From positions 3,809,001 to 3,873,000 of the forward strand of contig NZ_CP107996.1 in the NCBI RefSeq assembly GCF_036088315.1: a DNA stretch of 64,000 nt, read 5' to 3'. A model generated the notes under the pieces. That model did no database searches. It had not been told where the DNA came from and saw only the letters and a program-made list of their open reading frames with translations. The DNA comes from Streptomyces sp. NBC_00344. Lineage in GTDB: Bacteria > Actinomycetota > Actinomycetes > Streptomycetales > Streptomycetaceae. The position numbers and the translations under genes were made by a program. Positions 8,814 to 18,420 of the stretch are shown in pieces (position 1 is the stretch's first letter; each line of letters begins with the position of its first letter).

Positions 8814-10202
8814 GTGGATCAGCGCATACGCCGCACGGGCGTTCCCGCAGTGGCAGCCGCCGTCCTGCTGCTCGTCCTGAGTGCGTGCAGCGCCGGTGTG
8901 CAGGGCAAGCCGGGCGCCGCCGGGCTGCACGACCCGTACTTCCCCCGCCTCGGCAACGGCGGCTACGACGTCGCCCACTACGGCCTGAAGCTCGACTACG
9001 ACCCGGATTCCGGCCGTCTCAAGGGCACCGCCGACATCACCGCCCGGGCCACCCAGGACCTCTCGGCGTTCAATCTGGACTTCGCGGGGCTGACCGTGGC
9101 CGGCGCCACCGTCGACGGCGCCTATGCCCCGGCCAACCGAGCCGGCGACGAGCTCACCCTCCGGCCGCACCACGACCTGCGCCGCGGTGACACCTTCCAC
9201 GCGGTCGTCCGCTACTCCGGCGTCCCGAAGACCATCACCGACCCGGACTCCTCCGAGGAGGGCTGGCTGCCGAACGCCCACGGGGCGCTCGCCCTCGGTG
9301 AACCGACCGGCTCGATGGCGTGGTTCCCCGGCAACAACCATCCCTCCGACAAGGCGGCCTACGACATCACGGTCACCGTGCCCGCCGGCCTCCAGGCCGT
9401 GTCCAACGGCGTGCTGGCGTCGCGCACCACCACCGCGGGACGTACCGCCTTCCACTGGCACACCGCGCAGCCGATGGCCAGCTATCTGGCGACCGTGGCG
9501 ATCGGTCCCTACCGGACTCACTCCTCCACGACCCCCGCCGGGTTGCAGGTCTTCACCGCGGTCGACCCCGCCGCCGAAAAGCGCAGCGCCGCCGTGCTGG
9601 CCCGTATCCCGGAGATCATCGCCTGGGAGAGCAAGGAGTTCGGCCCCTACCCCTTCGCGTCCGCCGGAGCGGTCATCGCCCCCGCAGAGTCCGCGGGTTA
9701 TGCGCTGGAGACCCAGACCAAACCGGTGCTCCCCGCCAACCAGTGTGATCTGCCGACGCTGGTGCACGAGCTGTCGCACCAGTGGTTCGGCGACTCGGTC
9801 ACCCCTGCGTCCTGGCAGGACATGTGGCTGAACGAGGGGTTCGCGACCTACGCGGAGTGGCTCTGGGACGCGGACCACGGCGGCCGGTCGGTCCAGGCGC
9901 ACTTCGACGAGGCGTACGACCAGGCTTCCAACTGGGCGTTCCCGCCCGCGAAACCGCCGTCCCCGAAGTACATCTCGGCCTCGCCGGTCTACGGCCACGG
10001 CGCCATGGTCCTCCACCGCATCCGCCGGACGGTCGGCGACCGCGCCTTCTTCGCGATGGTCCGCGGCTGGACGAAGGACCACCGGTACGGCACCGCGTCG
10101 ACACAGGACTTCACCCGCTACGCGCAGAAGAAGACCGGCGCCGACCTGAGCGCCCTCTGGGACGCGTGGCTCTACGGCAAGGACCGGCCGGTCAGGCCGT
10201 GA
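8814..10202 (+). CDS. M1-family zinc metallopeptidase, lipoprotein
   Basis: A 462-residue secreted aminopeptidase-type enzyme. The N-terminus is a signal sequence with lipobox LSAC, so it is probably anchored to the outer face of the membrane. The zinc site is complete: HELSHQ (H318, E319, H322) and E341 in NEGFATY, 18 residues after the second His. The segment ESAGYALETQT replaces the GAMEN exopeptidase motif. I choose GTG 8814: it begins the signal peptide, and TAGGAT at 8801-8806 lies seven bases upstream, suggesting a leaderless transcript. The longer frame runs back into the neighbouring gene. Confidence 0.9.
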   Translation: MDQRIRRTGVPAVAAAVLLLVLSACSAGVQGKPGAAGLHDPYFPRLGNGGYDVAHYGLKLDYDPDSGRLKGTADITARATQDLSAFNLDFAGLTVAGATVDGAYAPANRAGDELTLRPHHDLRRGDTFHAVVRYSGVPKTITDPDSSEEGWLPNAHGALALGEPTGSMAWFPGNNHPSDKAAYDITVTVPAGLQAVSNGVLASRTTTAGRTAFHWHTAQPMASYLATVAIGPYRTHSSTTPAGLQVFTAVDPAAEKRSAAVLARIPEIIAWESKEFGPYPFASAGAVIAPAESAGYALETQTKPVLPANQCDLPTLVHELSHQWFGDSVTPASWQDMWLNEGFATYAEWLWDADHGGRSVQAHFDEAYDQASNWAFPPAKPPSPKYISASPVYGHGAMVLHRIRRTVGDRAFFAMVRGWTKDHRYGTASTQDFTRYAQKKTGADLSALWDAWLYGKDRPVRP

Positions 10203-10235
10203 CAGGCAATCGGTGGGGGCGCCGGCACCGGTCAG

Positions 10236-11657
10236 TCAGACGCGCTGGACGGCCCCGAGGTGTGCGGCGAGCTGCTGCAGGACAGACCAGGCGCCGGAAT
10301 CGGTACCCTCACCGAGCGGGTAATGCAGCGCCGGTCCGCCGGGCGGCCCCAGTAGTTCGGGCCGGAGTTGCAGCGGTGGCCGGCGGGCATGGGTGAGGCC
10401 TATGGCACGTACGTCGGTGGCGCCGAGAGTGAAGGACAGCGGGATCGGCGGCTCTTCGAAGCTCGGGGGAACGGTCAGGTCACGGCGTGCGGGGCGCAGC
10501 GACACCAGCATCGTGGTGAGGCCATGTCCGGTGACCAGGTCCGCGGCCAGGGGTTTGATTGCTTCCAACGGCGGGGTTTCGCCATCGCGGTAGCCGAACG
10601 TGAGGGTGATGTCCTGTGCGACGCCGTCCTTGGCGCGGCTGGTCCGGTGGGTGGCGAGTGCCGGCCGGTCAGGGTGGCCGACGGCCGTCAGCTGAGTGGG
10701 CTCCGGGGCGCGCTGCCGGGCCAGGTCGGTCAACTGCCGCGTGGACCACGGAAGGCTGACGGGCTCCGCGGTACCCCAGCCGGCAGGCGGGCTGCCGGTG
10801 AGCGCCTGCCAGGCAGCCTCCAGCGAACGGCCGAGCACGAGACAGCTGTCAGCTTGGTGCAGGGTACGGAAGGAGACGATCAGCTGGCGTTCGCGGGTGC
10901 CGGCGGTGTGGGTGAAGGCCTCGGCGACGGTCGTCCCGCCGGTTTCGGTGCGAGTCGGCGCGAAAGTGCCGTTCTGCCAGCTCAGCACGGCCCCGGAGAG
11001 CCCGTCGTAGTAGCCGCAGACGGGGTCCTGCACGACCCACCGGTTGGGAACGCCGGTCAGCGCGGTGCGTAGCGGAAGGCTGAGGCGCACGTGTGGTGGC
11101 GTCACGATCTGCAGGGCGCGGCCGGTCGCGATGGACGTACGCAGGACATCGGAGAACCAGGTCGTCAGGGCGATGACCGGCCGGTCGGACAGTACGACGG
11201 CGGTGCTGTCCGTGAGGAGGTCCACGGCCGGTTCGGCGTTGTCCGGGGCGGGATGCGCGGCAACGTCGTCGTCCGCCGGGGTACCGACCACGCCGGTACC
11301 GGCGGCCGAAGGCGGCCAGACGGTGCCGCCCAGCAGTGCGTTGAGGCGTGCGGCCACCGAGCCGGCGAGAGCTTCGGCCTCGGGGATGGCGGTGGATGCG
11401 CGTATGTCCGTCCACCAGAACGGTTGACCGGGAGGCTGGACACCTGCGCCGAGGAGTCGCTCGGTTTCGCCGGGTACCTGCACCAGGAACGGAGCCTCGA
11501 TGGAGACAAGGGGACGGCCGCCCCGGGCACGGAGCTGGATGACCGCGCCGTCATGGGCGGAACTGACGTTCAGATCAGGGCCGCCCGCGTAAAGACCGGC
11601 AAGGATGGTCCAGATGTCCGGCATCTTACGGGTGAGAGCGATGACGTCCTTGGTCAT
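10236..11657 (-). CDS. DUF6177-type protein of the T7SS locus
   Basis: A 473-residue soluble protein without signal peptide or membrane helix. Its start ATG overlaps the eccC stop (ATGA), and it is the last gene of the T7SS series. The sequence matches my memory of DUF6177 family proteins found beside actinobacterial T7SS genes; it has no catalytic motif I can name. The location suggests a cytoplasmic accessory part, perhaps an EspG-like substrate chaperone or an EccC partner. The role is inference; being part of the operon is well supported. Confidence 0.65.
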   Translation of the reverse strand: MTKDVIALTRKMPDIWTILAGLYAGGPDLNVSSAHDGAVIQLRARGGRPLVSIEAPFLVQVPGETERLLGAGVQPPGQPFWWTDIRASTAIPEAEALAGSVAARLNALLGGTVWPPSAAGTGVVGTPADDDVAAHPAPDNAEPAVDLLTDSTAVVLSDRPVIALTTWFSDVLRTSIATGRALQIVTPPHVRLSLPLRTALTGVPNRWVVQDPVCGYYDGLSGAVLSWQNGTFAPTRTETGGTTVAEAFTHTAGTRERQLIVSFRTLHQADSCLVLGRSLEAAWQALTGSPPAGWGTAEPVSLPWSTRQLTDLARQRAPEPTQLTAVGHPDRPALATHRTSRAKDGVAQDITLTFGYRDGETPPLEAIKPLAADLVTGHGLTTMLVSLRPARRDLTVPPSFEEPPIPLSFTLGATDVRAIGLTHARRPPLQLRPELLGPPGGPALHYPLGEGTDSGAWSVLQQLAAHLGAVQRV

Positions 11658-14600
11658 GAGCCGTCTCCTGAGCTTTCCGGTGCCAGGGCCGTCTGGACGA
11701 GCCGGTGGCGCTGCCCCCTGCGGACGAAGGTGCCTCGGCCGGGCGGCTGCGCGGAGGCGTAGAGCCCCGGAAAGAGCTGGCCCTCCGTGCGATCGCCCGT
11801 CATGAGCAGGGCGGCGGTTCCGGATTCGCGGAGAGTTGTCAGGAAGGGCTCGTACAGGGCCCGCGACGAGCCGGCGACCCGGCGGGCGATGACGAAGTGC
11901 AGGCCGATGTCCTGGGCTGAGGAGACATACGGCAGGAACGGCGCCAGAGGCTGCTGCCCGGCGGTGGTGAGGATGTCGTAGTCGTCGACGAGCACGACGA
12001 TGCGTGGTCCGGCGAAGGCGGGCCCGTCGGCGAGGGCGTCGAGGTCGGCGTTCGTGTCGGGCAGGCGCTTCTCGAGTTCGGCCGCTATGCCCCCGGCGAG
12101 CCCGGCGCTGACCTTCGCGTTGTACGCGTATCCGCCGCGGTAGGGCTCCGGAATTGTTCGGCGCAGCCCGCGGCGCGGGTCGAAGACCGCGAAGACCAGC
12201 TCGTCGTCGTCGAAGCGCTCGATCAGCTGCTGGGCGACGAGATGCAGCAGATTGGTCTTTCCGCACTCGTTGTCGCCGAGGATCAGCAGGTGCTGGTCGC
12301 GCTCGAACAGATCCAGCAGTACGGGATCAAGAGCATCCTGATCGATCCCGATGGGGACCCGTCCGGGCTCGGCCGCCAAGGACGGCAGGCTGGTTGCGGA
12401 CAGGCGGGAGGGCAGTACCCGGACCGGCCGGGCGAGCTCCCCGTGCCAGGTGGCGCCGAGTGTGCGGGCCGCTTCCTCCAGGGCAGTGCCGAGATCGTCG
12501 GTGCCGGGTACCGCGTCAATACGGGGCAAGGCGGCCTGGGCGAACAGCTTGTTCTGGGTGAGGACGCGGCCGGGGGTCTCCGCGCTCATCGTTCCGGCGA
12601 GTCTGCGGTCGATGGCGGAGTCGCCGGCGTCGTTCAGCCGCAGTTCCAGCTGGGTCCCGAACATCGACTGAGTGGCGATGCGGACCTCGTTCCAGCGGAG
12701 CATGCCCGCGACCACGTGAATGCCGTAGCCGCCGCCGCGCTTGAGCAGATCGGCCACATCGTCGTCGAGGTCGGCGAACTCCTCGCGCAGCGCCCCGAAG
12801 CCGTCGATGAGCAGAACGATGTCGGTGGATCCGTACTCGGGCAGCTCGTTCTGGGACCTGAGCCGTCGGAGCTGGTCGACGGAGTCGATGCCGTGCTCGC
12901 GGAACAGCCGCTCGCGGTCCGCCAGCATCGTGCGTACCTCGGCGACGGTCCGTGCGGCGCGCTCACGGTCGGCCCGTCCGGCGATACCGCCCACATGGGG
13001 CAGTCCGGACAGCGCGGAGAGACCGCCGCCGACCAGGTCGAGGCCGTACATGGCCACTTCCTGCGGGGTATGTGTCATGGCCAGCGAGAGCCCAAGGGTG
13101 CGCAGCAGGGTCGTCTTGCCGGACTGCGGGCCGCCGATGACAGCGACATGGCCGCCGGCCACGGTGAGGTCGAGGTTCCATTGGCCCTGCCACTGCCGGG
13201 CGGGATCGTCGAGACGCCCGAGCGGCACCCGCAGAGAGCCGGGACGGCCGGCGAGGCCAAGGCCTCGCTCGGATACCTGAACAGGGCCGGCAGCTGCGTC
13301 GAGGGTGAGCTTGTCGGGCAGTGGGGGCAGCCACACACGGCGCACCGGTGCTGCAGCGGTTCGCATCTGGTCGACCATCACCGACATCACGGTCGGCCCG
13401 GTCTCCCGCTCCCGCATTTCGGCCTCCGGCTCAGTGATACCCACCGGCACCTGAGGGGCGTGGAACGTGGAGTAGGGAAGCACGAAGGGTCCGGTGTCCG
13501 CTGTTTCGAGCAAGGCCGGTCCGCGCTGCTGCCCGGAGATGAAGCCCGCTTTGAAACGTTCGTAGGTGGACGTGTCCACCTTGAGGTACCCGAAGCCTGG
13601 CAGCGGTGGCAGGTGAAAGGCGTCCGTGGTGTCCAGGACGGTGCGCGACTCGTCGGCGGAAAAGGTGCGCAACCCCAGTCGGTACGACAGGTAGGTGTCG
13701 AGGCCCTTGAGTTTGCCTCCCTCGATGCGCTGGCTGGAGAGCAGCAGGTGAACGCCGATCGACCGGCCGATACGCCCGATGGACAGGAACAGATCGATGA
13801 AGTCCGGCTTAGCGGTGAGCAGTTCACCGAATTCATCGATGACGACGAACAGATGGGGCAGCGGATCAAGGCCGGGGTCGCGTTCCCGCAGCGCGGCGTA
13901 GTGTCCGATGTCGGCGACATTGCCCGCGTCCTTCAGTACCTGCTGGCGGCGTTTGACCTCGCCGGCGAGGCTGGTGTGGACACGCTCCACGAGCCCGGCC
14001 TGATTCTCCAGGTTGGTGATGACACCGGCGACATGCGGGAGGCCGTCGAAGGGGGCGAAGGTCGCGCCCCCCTTGTAGTCGACCAGCACCATCGCGAGGT
14101 CCTCAGGCGGATGCGAGGAGACCAGCGCGAGGACGAGCGTGCGCAGAAGTTCGCTCTTGCCGGACCCGGTGGCACCGACGCAGAGACCGTGCGGACCCAT
14201 GCCGAGTTCGGAGGACTCCTTGAGGTCGAGCAGGACCGCCTCGTGGCGGTCGTTGACGCCGATCGGTACCCGGAGAAAAGATCGTTCGCTGCGGGGTGCC
14301 CACAACCGGCCGAGGTCCAGCGCGGACGGGTCGTCGATGCCCAGGAGAGCCGGAAAGCCGACCGGGCCGGACACCGGGGTTCCCTCGGCCAGGGACTCGG
14401 CCGACAGGCGCAGGGGAGCCAGCATGCGTGCGATCCCTTCGGCGTTGGCGAGACCCACCTCGTCGGGGATGCCGATTGCCGGGCATGTGTCGGGGGTGCG
14501 CAGGTCCACGACGGTGACGAGATCGCCGTCGATGCTGATGCGTACGGACACCTGATCAGGTTCATGCACTTGCTGTTCGAGCAGATGGAGCACAGTGATG

Positions 14601-15646
14601 CCCATGTCCGCCTGGTCGACCGCCTCGTCCGGGCGGGGCAGTTCGGCGGCTGTGTCTCCGTACGCGTCGTGGACGACGAGCATCCGGCCGGCAAGCTTCA
14701 GAGCATCCCTGCCGGCCAGCCCGCGTCGTACTTCCGCGGCATAGGAGGCCCGCCGCCGCAGGTCCGCGTGGAGCAGGTCGGCCAGCTGCGGCAGGCTGGG
14801 CGCGATCCTGCGTGCGGCCACAGGGCCATCCTGCTCCTCGCTGTCCAGAACATGCGGCAGCCATTTGGCCCACTGCCACTGGCCGAGCTGTTCGCCGGGC
14901 ACCGCCAGCGCGATGGACACGTCGCCCGGGGCATGCGTGACCGCGGTATGCGTCAGCAGGGCGCGTGCGATGCGCAGCACCCCTTCGCGGTCTCCGATGA
15001 TGCTGACGTTGCCTGCGCCGTCGAGCGGCACCGTCAGAGGAAATTCCGTCGTCGTGGCGAAGCGGGACAGCAGCGCGCGGGCCTCGTTGAGCATGAACGG
15101 GTCCGGCGGTGTCAGCACCCCTCCGGCACTGTTCTGGCCGATCACGAGGTCCTGATCCGGTACTTCGCCCGTGCCGACGCGTATCCGGAGGAAGTCCGTG
15201 TCGGCACGGCGGCGTTCCCACAGCCGTGCCGGGTCGCGTACGAGGTCGTACAGAGCCTGGGGTGGGGGATTGAGCAGGCGGGCCGCCAGACGCCGGGTGC
15301 GTTCGACTGTCCCGAGTTCCTCGCGCAGCTCTTCCAGGTGCTCCAGGTACCTCTCCCGCTGGGTACGCCTCGTGCGCTGGGCCTTGCCCCGTTGGGAGAG
15401 GAAGAGGGCAACGGCACCGAGGAGCGCAACGACCAGAACGACGGCGCCCAGACCGGCGAACTGACTGTTGCGGATCACGGTCATCATGACGACCGAGCTC
15501 ATGACACCGGCCATCGGCAGCAGCGCCCTTGCTCCACCGCCTGACTTGCCCTCCGGCAGATTGGGCGGCGGCTCGATCGTGCGGGGCGGTGTCGGGGCCG
15601 ACGGCCTGGTGGAGCGGGCAGGCCGGTGGATCAACTGCTGGGTCAT
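11654..15646 (-). CDS. eccC: Type VII secretion FtsK/SpoIIIE ATPase EccC (fused EccCa-EccCb)
   Basis: A 1330-residue motor of T7SS. Two membrane helices lie at about residues 40-85, followed by three FtsK-type ATPase domains. Walker A motifs are GATGSGKS (about 490), GGPQSGKT (about 838) and GDNECGKT (about 1123). Walker B of domain 1 is LFVVIDEFGELL with its catalytic Glu; domain 2 has LLIDGFG and domain 3 VLVDDYD, both lacking the usual DE pair, so domain 1 is probably the main hydrolase and the other two bind nucleotide or substrate. The gene overlaps its neighbours on both sides by four bases. Confidence 0.93.
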   Translation of the reverse strand: MTQQLIHRPARSTRPSAPTPPRTIEPPPNLPEGKSGGGARALLPMAGVMSSVVMMTVIRNSQFAGLGAVVLVVALLGAVALFLSQRGKAQRTRRTQRERYLEHLEELREELGTVERTRRLAARLLNPPPQALYDLVRDPARLWERRRADTDFLRIRVGTGEVPDQDLVIGQNSAGGVLTPPDPFMLNEARALLSRFATTTEFPLTVPLDGAGNVSIIGDREGVLRIARALLTHTAVTHAPGDVSIALAVPGEQLGQWQWAKWLPHVLDSEEQDGPVAARRIAPSLPQLADLLHADLRRRASYAAEVRRGLAGRDALKLAGRMLVVHDAYGDTAAELPRPDEAVDQADMGITVLHLLEQQVHEPDQVSVRISIDGDLVTVVDLRTPDTCPAIGIPDEVGLANAEGIARMLAPLRLSAESLAEGTPVSGPVGFPALLGIDDPSALDLGRLWAPRSERSFLRVPIGVNDRHEAVLLDLKESSELGMGPHGLCVGATGSGKSELLRTLVLALVSSHPPEDLAMVLVDYKGGATFAPFDGLPHVAGVITNLENQAGLVERVHTSLAGEVKRRQQVLKDAGNVADIGHYAALRERDPGLDPLPHLFVVIDEFGELLTAKPDFIDLFLSIGRIGRSIGVHLLLSSQRIEGGKLKGLDTYLSYRLGLRTFSADESRTVLDTTDAFHLPPLPGFGYLKVDTSTYERFKAGFISGQQRGPALLETADTGPFVLPYSTFHAPQVPVGITEPEAEMRERETGPTVMSVMVDQMRTAAAPVRRVWLPPLPDKLTLDAAAGPVQVSERGLGLAGRPGSLRVPLGRLDDPARQWQGQWNLDLTVAGGHVAVIGGPQSGKTTLLRTLGLSLAMTHTPQEVAMYGLDLVGGGLSALSGLPHVGGIAGRADRERAARTVAEVRTMLADRERLFREHGIDSVDQLRRLRSQNELPEYGSTDIVLLIDGFGALREEFADLDDDVADLLKRGGGYGIHVVAGMLRWNEVRIATQSMFGTQLELRLNDAGDSAIDRRLAGTMSAETPGRVLTQNKLFAQAALPRIDAVPGTDDLGTALEEAARTLGATWHGELARPVRVLPSRLSATSLPSLAAEPGRVPIGIDQDALDPVLLDLFERDQHLLILGDNECGKTNLLHLVAQQLIERFDDDELVFAVFDPRRGLRRTIPEPYRGGYAYNAKVSAGLAGGIAAELEKRLPDTNADLDALADGPAFAGPRIVVLVDDYDILTTAGQQPLAPFLPYVSSAQDIGLHFVIARRVAGSSRALYEPFLTTLRESGTAALLMTGDRTEGQLFPGLYASAQPPGRGTFVRRGQRHRLVQTALAPESSGDGS

Positions 15647-16755
15647 CGCGTGCTGACCGCCCGTCCCATGGCTTCAGCGGCCAGGCGGGTGGCTGCCGTT
15701 CGGGTGGCCCGGCCGAGCAGGGCGGAGTCGATAGGCCCTCCGCCGGCCAGGTGACGGTCGTAGGGGACGGGCACGACAGTGACTCCGGTTTCCCGCAGAT
15801 GGGTGGCTGCGACCTTCGGATCGAGCACCAGGTCGGGTGAATTGGACATCAGCGCGACGACTGTGGTTTCCAGGGCCCGGTGCGGCAGCTGGGCCAGCCA
15901 GTCCAGGACGGCACGGGTGCCGTTGACACCCTCGGCCGTCAGTGGGGCGACCACGACCCGCGCGTGGGCGGTGTCCATCGCGGTACGCGCCACTTCGCCC
16001 GGCAGGGACTCGCAGTCCACGACGGTGACCGCGAAATACCGGCGCAGTGCGAGGGTCACCGTCCGGTACGTTCGCATGTCCAGTGGCGCGCCCACCCTTC
16101 CTTGGCTCGCGGGAAGCAGCCACCCGCCGTCCGCGACCGGCACCAGGTAGCCGGTGACGTCGGTCAACTGCATGGAAGGAGTGAGTAGTTCGGCCAGCTC
16201 ACGGCAGGACCAGCGCACTGTCTCCGCACCGAGGCGAACGGGCAGGGTGCCCAGGGCGGCATCAGTGTCCAGCGCCAGCACCGGGTCGTGCCGGTAGTGG
16301 TTGAACGTCCGGGCCAGCAGCGCGGATGTGGTGGTCTTGCCCACTCCGCCGCGGATGGAGGTCACGGCGATCACCCGCCCCGTGGTGACCGGCTGTTGCA
16401 GCTCCCGGGCGATGCGCGACTCCTCGGTCACCTCCTGGGAGGCGGATGCGGTGAGGTTGCGCAGCGAGCGTGCGGTACGGCGGGGGAGCGAATCCCCGTG
16501 TCGCGGGGGGCTCATCGCGTGGGTCAGCCGAGGATCGACGGTTGGCACGGACTCCGGGGTGGCCATCGTCAGGCGCGGGTCCCTCGCTGCTGGAGGGGCC
16601 GGGCGTGGGGGCGTGGGTTCCGATGAAGGTGCTTCGGACTCCACTGTGGTCGGTACCGGCTTCGATGCCGGCGTCGGTATCGGTATCGGCGGCGGAGACG
16701 GAGTTCGCTCCCCCAGCTCCCGCAGCACATCGTGCTGCCAGTCGCCCTGCGTCAT
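15643..16755 (-). CDS. MinD/ParA-like ATPase with proline-rich head (EspI-like), T7SS-associated
   Basis: A 370-residue protein. About 115 N-terminal residues are rich in Pro, Thr and Arg; the rest is a MinD/ParA ATPase with deviant Walker A SIRGGVGKTTTSALLA, an ALDTDAALG loop and VVDCES as Walker B. The usual first lysine of KGGxGKT is arginine, a change that may affect dimerisation. A proline-rich head on a MinD domain is the layout of mycobacterial EspI, which I recall as an ATP-responsive regulator of ESX-1. It overlaps eccC by four bases and follows eccD closely. I start at ATG 16755, behind GGGGACGGG. Confidence 0.8.
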   Translation of the reverse strand: MTQGDWQHDVLRELGERTPSPPPIPIPTPASKPVPTTVESEAPSSEPTPPRPAPPAARDPRLTMATPESVPTVDPRLTHAMSPPRHGDSLPRRTARSLRNLTASASQEVTEESRIARELQQPVTTGRVIAVTSIRGGVGKTTTSALLARTFNHYRHDPVLALDTDAALGTLPVRLGAETVRWSCRELAELLTPSMQLTDVTGYLVPVADGGWLLPASQGRVGAPLDMRTYRTVTLALRRYFAVTVVDCESLPGEVARTAMDTAHARVVVAPLTAEGVNGTRAVLDWLAQLPHRALETTVVALMSNSPDLVLDPKVAATHLRETGVTVVPVPYDRHLAGGGPIDSALLGRATRTAATRLAAEAMGRAVSTR

Positions 16756-16772
16756 ATCCCGTCCCCGCACCT

Positions 16773-18140
16773 TCACGCGAATGTGCCGAGCAACCGCCCG
16801 TACACCCCGAAAACCCCGATGACCAGCGGAAACAGGGAGATCACGCCTGCCGATTCCAGGGCGTCCCCGAACCTGCGCAGCCGCACCCGGACGTGCTCCG
16901 CGGGCTGGACCGACAGCACCAACAGTGGAAGCAGCGCCAGGACGACCAGGAGTGCCAGCGGCCCCGCAGCACCGGAACGCTCCGCCCACACCCATGCCAG
17001 CCGCACGGTCACCACAGCTGCGGCGACCAGCAGCGCCACCACCTCGGTAATGAGGGGGAAGGCCCGCGCCCGCAACGCGAGCACCCCGGCGACGCCCACG
17101 GCGAGCGGAACCGTCCACACAGACGGAGACCGGAGCACCAACAGGGCGGCCACCGCCGCTGATACGGCCATCACCACAGTGGCGAGCGCCAGACCGCGGT
17201 GAGTGGCCGCCAGCGCAGTCGACACCTGGTACCGGCTCACCGACGCTCCACCGGAACGCCGGTCATCAAGACCCGAAAGACCGGAAGAGGTCAGCGCCAG
17301 CCGTGGCAACACCCCAAGCACAAGGACCGAAACGACGGTCAGCAGTGCGCCCGCGTGAACCTGCCCTTCGATCCGGCCGCCTCCGGACTGCAGCCACAGT
17401 GCGGCCTCCCAGCAGACCGCACTCCCGGCAACGGCAGCCCCACCGGTCAGAGCCCCACGGCCCACAGTGGAGGATCCGCTGCCCAGAAGCAGCAACACCA
17501 CAACCACGGGCGTCACCACACAGGCCAGACGGACCCCACCGGACCAGCTGTACGCATCGGACAGCGTCCATGCCCCGAGTACGCCCACCGCTCCGGCCGT
17601 GACGACGAAGGCGGCGGCCAACCCGCGCGATCCGGCCCTGCCGCAGAGAACGCCAACGGCTGCGGCCACGACGGCGACAGCAACCAGTACGCCGCCGACA
17701 GCGGACAACGCGAACTCACCACGGGCCAGCACACCGGCCGCTACCGACCAGCCGACCGTCGCCAGTCCAGCCACGATCCGTCGTACCCGGGGCTGCCATC
17801 GCCACGCGCGGACGTCCAGATCATCGGCGGTCTCATCAGTGACGTCATGCACCACCGGAGCGGACGGCGCGTCATCCACCTTCACCAGCCGCAGCACCGC
17901 ACCGTCCGGTATGCGCGCCGATTCAAGGGTGCTGTCATGCGCCAGCGCGGAACCGTCGGTTGTGACCAGATGCCGCAACAGGGGCCGGGATGTGGGCTTG
18001 TCGCCCAGCAGCTTCAGAATTTCTGGCAGAAGAAGGCCAATGGGCTCCTGCGACGGCAGAACCAGGTCAACCCGCCGCCGCTCACCGACCAGCGTGACCC
18101 GACTCAACGCCGTAACGCTCAATGACCCCGTAGCTACCAC
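16773..18140 (-). CDS. eccD: Type VII secretion membrane channel protein EccD
   Basis: A 455-residue protein. The first 95 residues resemble the ubiquitin-like YukD/EccD head (SRVTLVGERRRVDLVLPSQE, then IPDGAVLRLV); about 11 hydrophobic segments follow. EccD forms the membrane pore scaffold of T7SS with EccB, EccC and EccE. The start is GTG 18140. The next gene (MinD-like) begins 18 bases after its stop. EccB and EccE are not found in this locus, which is unusual. Confidence 0.85.
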   Translation of the reverse strand: MVATGSLSVTALSRVTLVGERRRVDLVLPSQEPIGLLLPEILKLLGDKPTSRPLLRHLVTTDGSALAHDSTLESARIPDGAVLRLVKVDDAPSAPVVHDVTDETADDLDVRAWRWQPRVRRIVAGLATVGWSVAAGVLARGEFALSAVGGVLVAVAVVAAAVGVLCGRAGSRGLAAAFVVTAGAVGVLGAWTLSDAYSWSGGVRLACVVTPVVVVLLLLGSGSSTVGRGALTGGAAVAGSAVCWEAALWLQSGGGRIEGQVHAGALLTVVSVLVLGVLPRLALTSSGLSGLDDRRSGGASVSRYQVSTALAATHRGLALATVVMAVSAAVAALLVLRSPSVWTVPLAVGVAGVLALRARAFPLITEVVALLVAAAVVTVRLAWVWAERSGAAGPLALLVVLALLPLLVLSVQPAEHVRVRLRRFGDALESAGVISLFPLVIGVFGVYGRLLGTFA

Positions 18141-18153
18141 GCGTTCGAACCTA

Positions 18154-18420
18154 TCATCGAGCCGAAGGCGACACGGGCGGCGAACTCTGCTGTATGGACG
18201 GACTCAGGGGTGACTTTCCCATCACCCGATGAGAAACGAACGACCAGCCGACACAGCCCGCGCAGAGCACCGCAGCGATCACGATCCCGGCGAAGACCTT
18301 CCCCAGCCGTTCATCCGCCGAACGGCGCCGCCGCTCGGTCCCGAACAGCAACGCATCGCGCATCCGCCGCCGCCGGACCGCGACGGATTCCAGCAGCTGG
18401 CTGTCGTAGTCATGTGCCAT
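18154..18420 (-). CDS. Small one-helix membrane protein of the T7SS locus
   Basis: An 88-residue protein: an arginine-rich cytoplasmic head, one hydrophobic segment near residues 42-62 (VFAGIVIAAVLCAGCVGWSF), and a Ser/Pro-rich tail of about 25 residues that would face outward. It lies 13 bases before eccD on the same strand. The topology, one helix with a short outer tail, could replace a small part of EccB or EccE or Firmicute EssA, but there is no sequence evidence for that. Confidence 0.7.
   Translation of the reverse strand: MAHDYDSQLLESVAVRRRRMRDALLFGTERRRRSADERLGKVFAGIVIAAVLCAGCVGWSFVSHRVMGKSPLSPSIQQSSPPVSPSAR

Noticed and set aside
12242..15544. 1100-codon open frame on the plus strand
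   Set aside because: It is the antisense shadow of eccC, whose Walker motifs and operon overlaps are clear. Long antisense frames are normal in DNA of this GC content.
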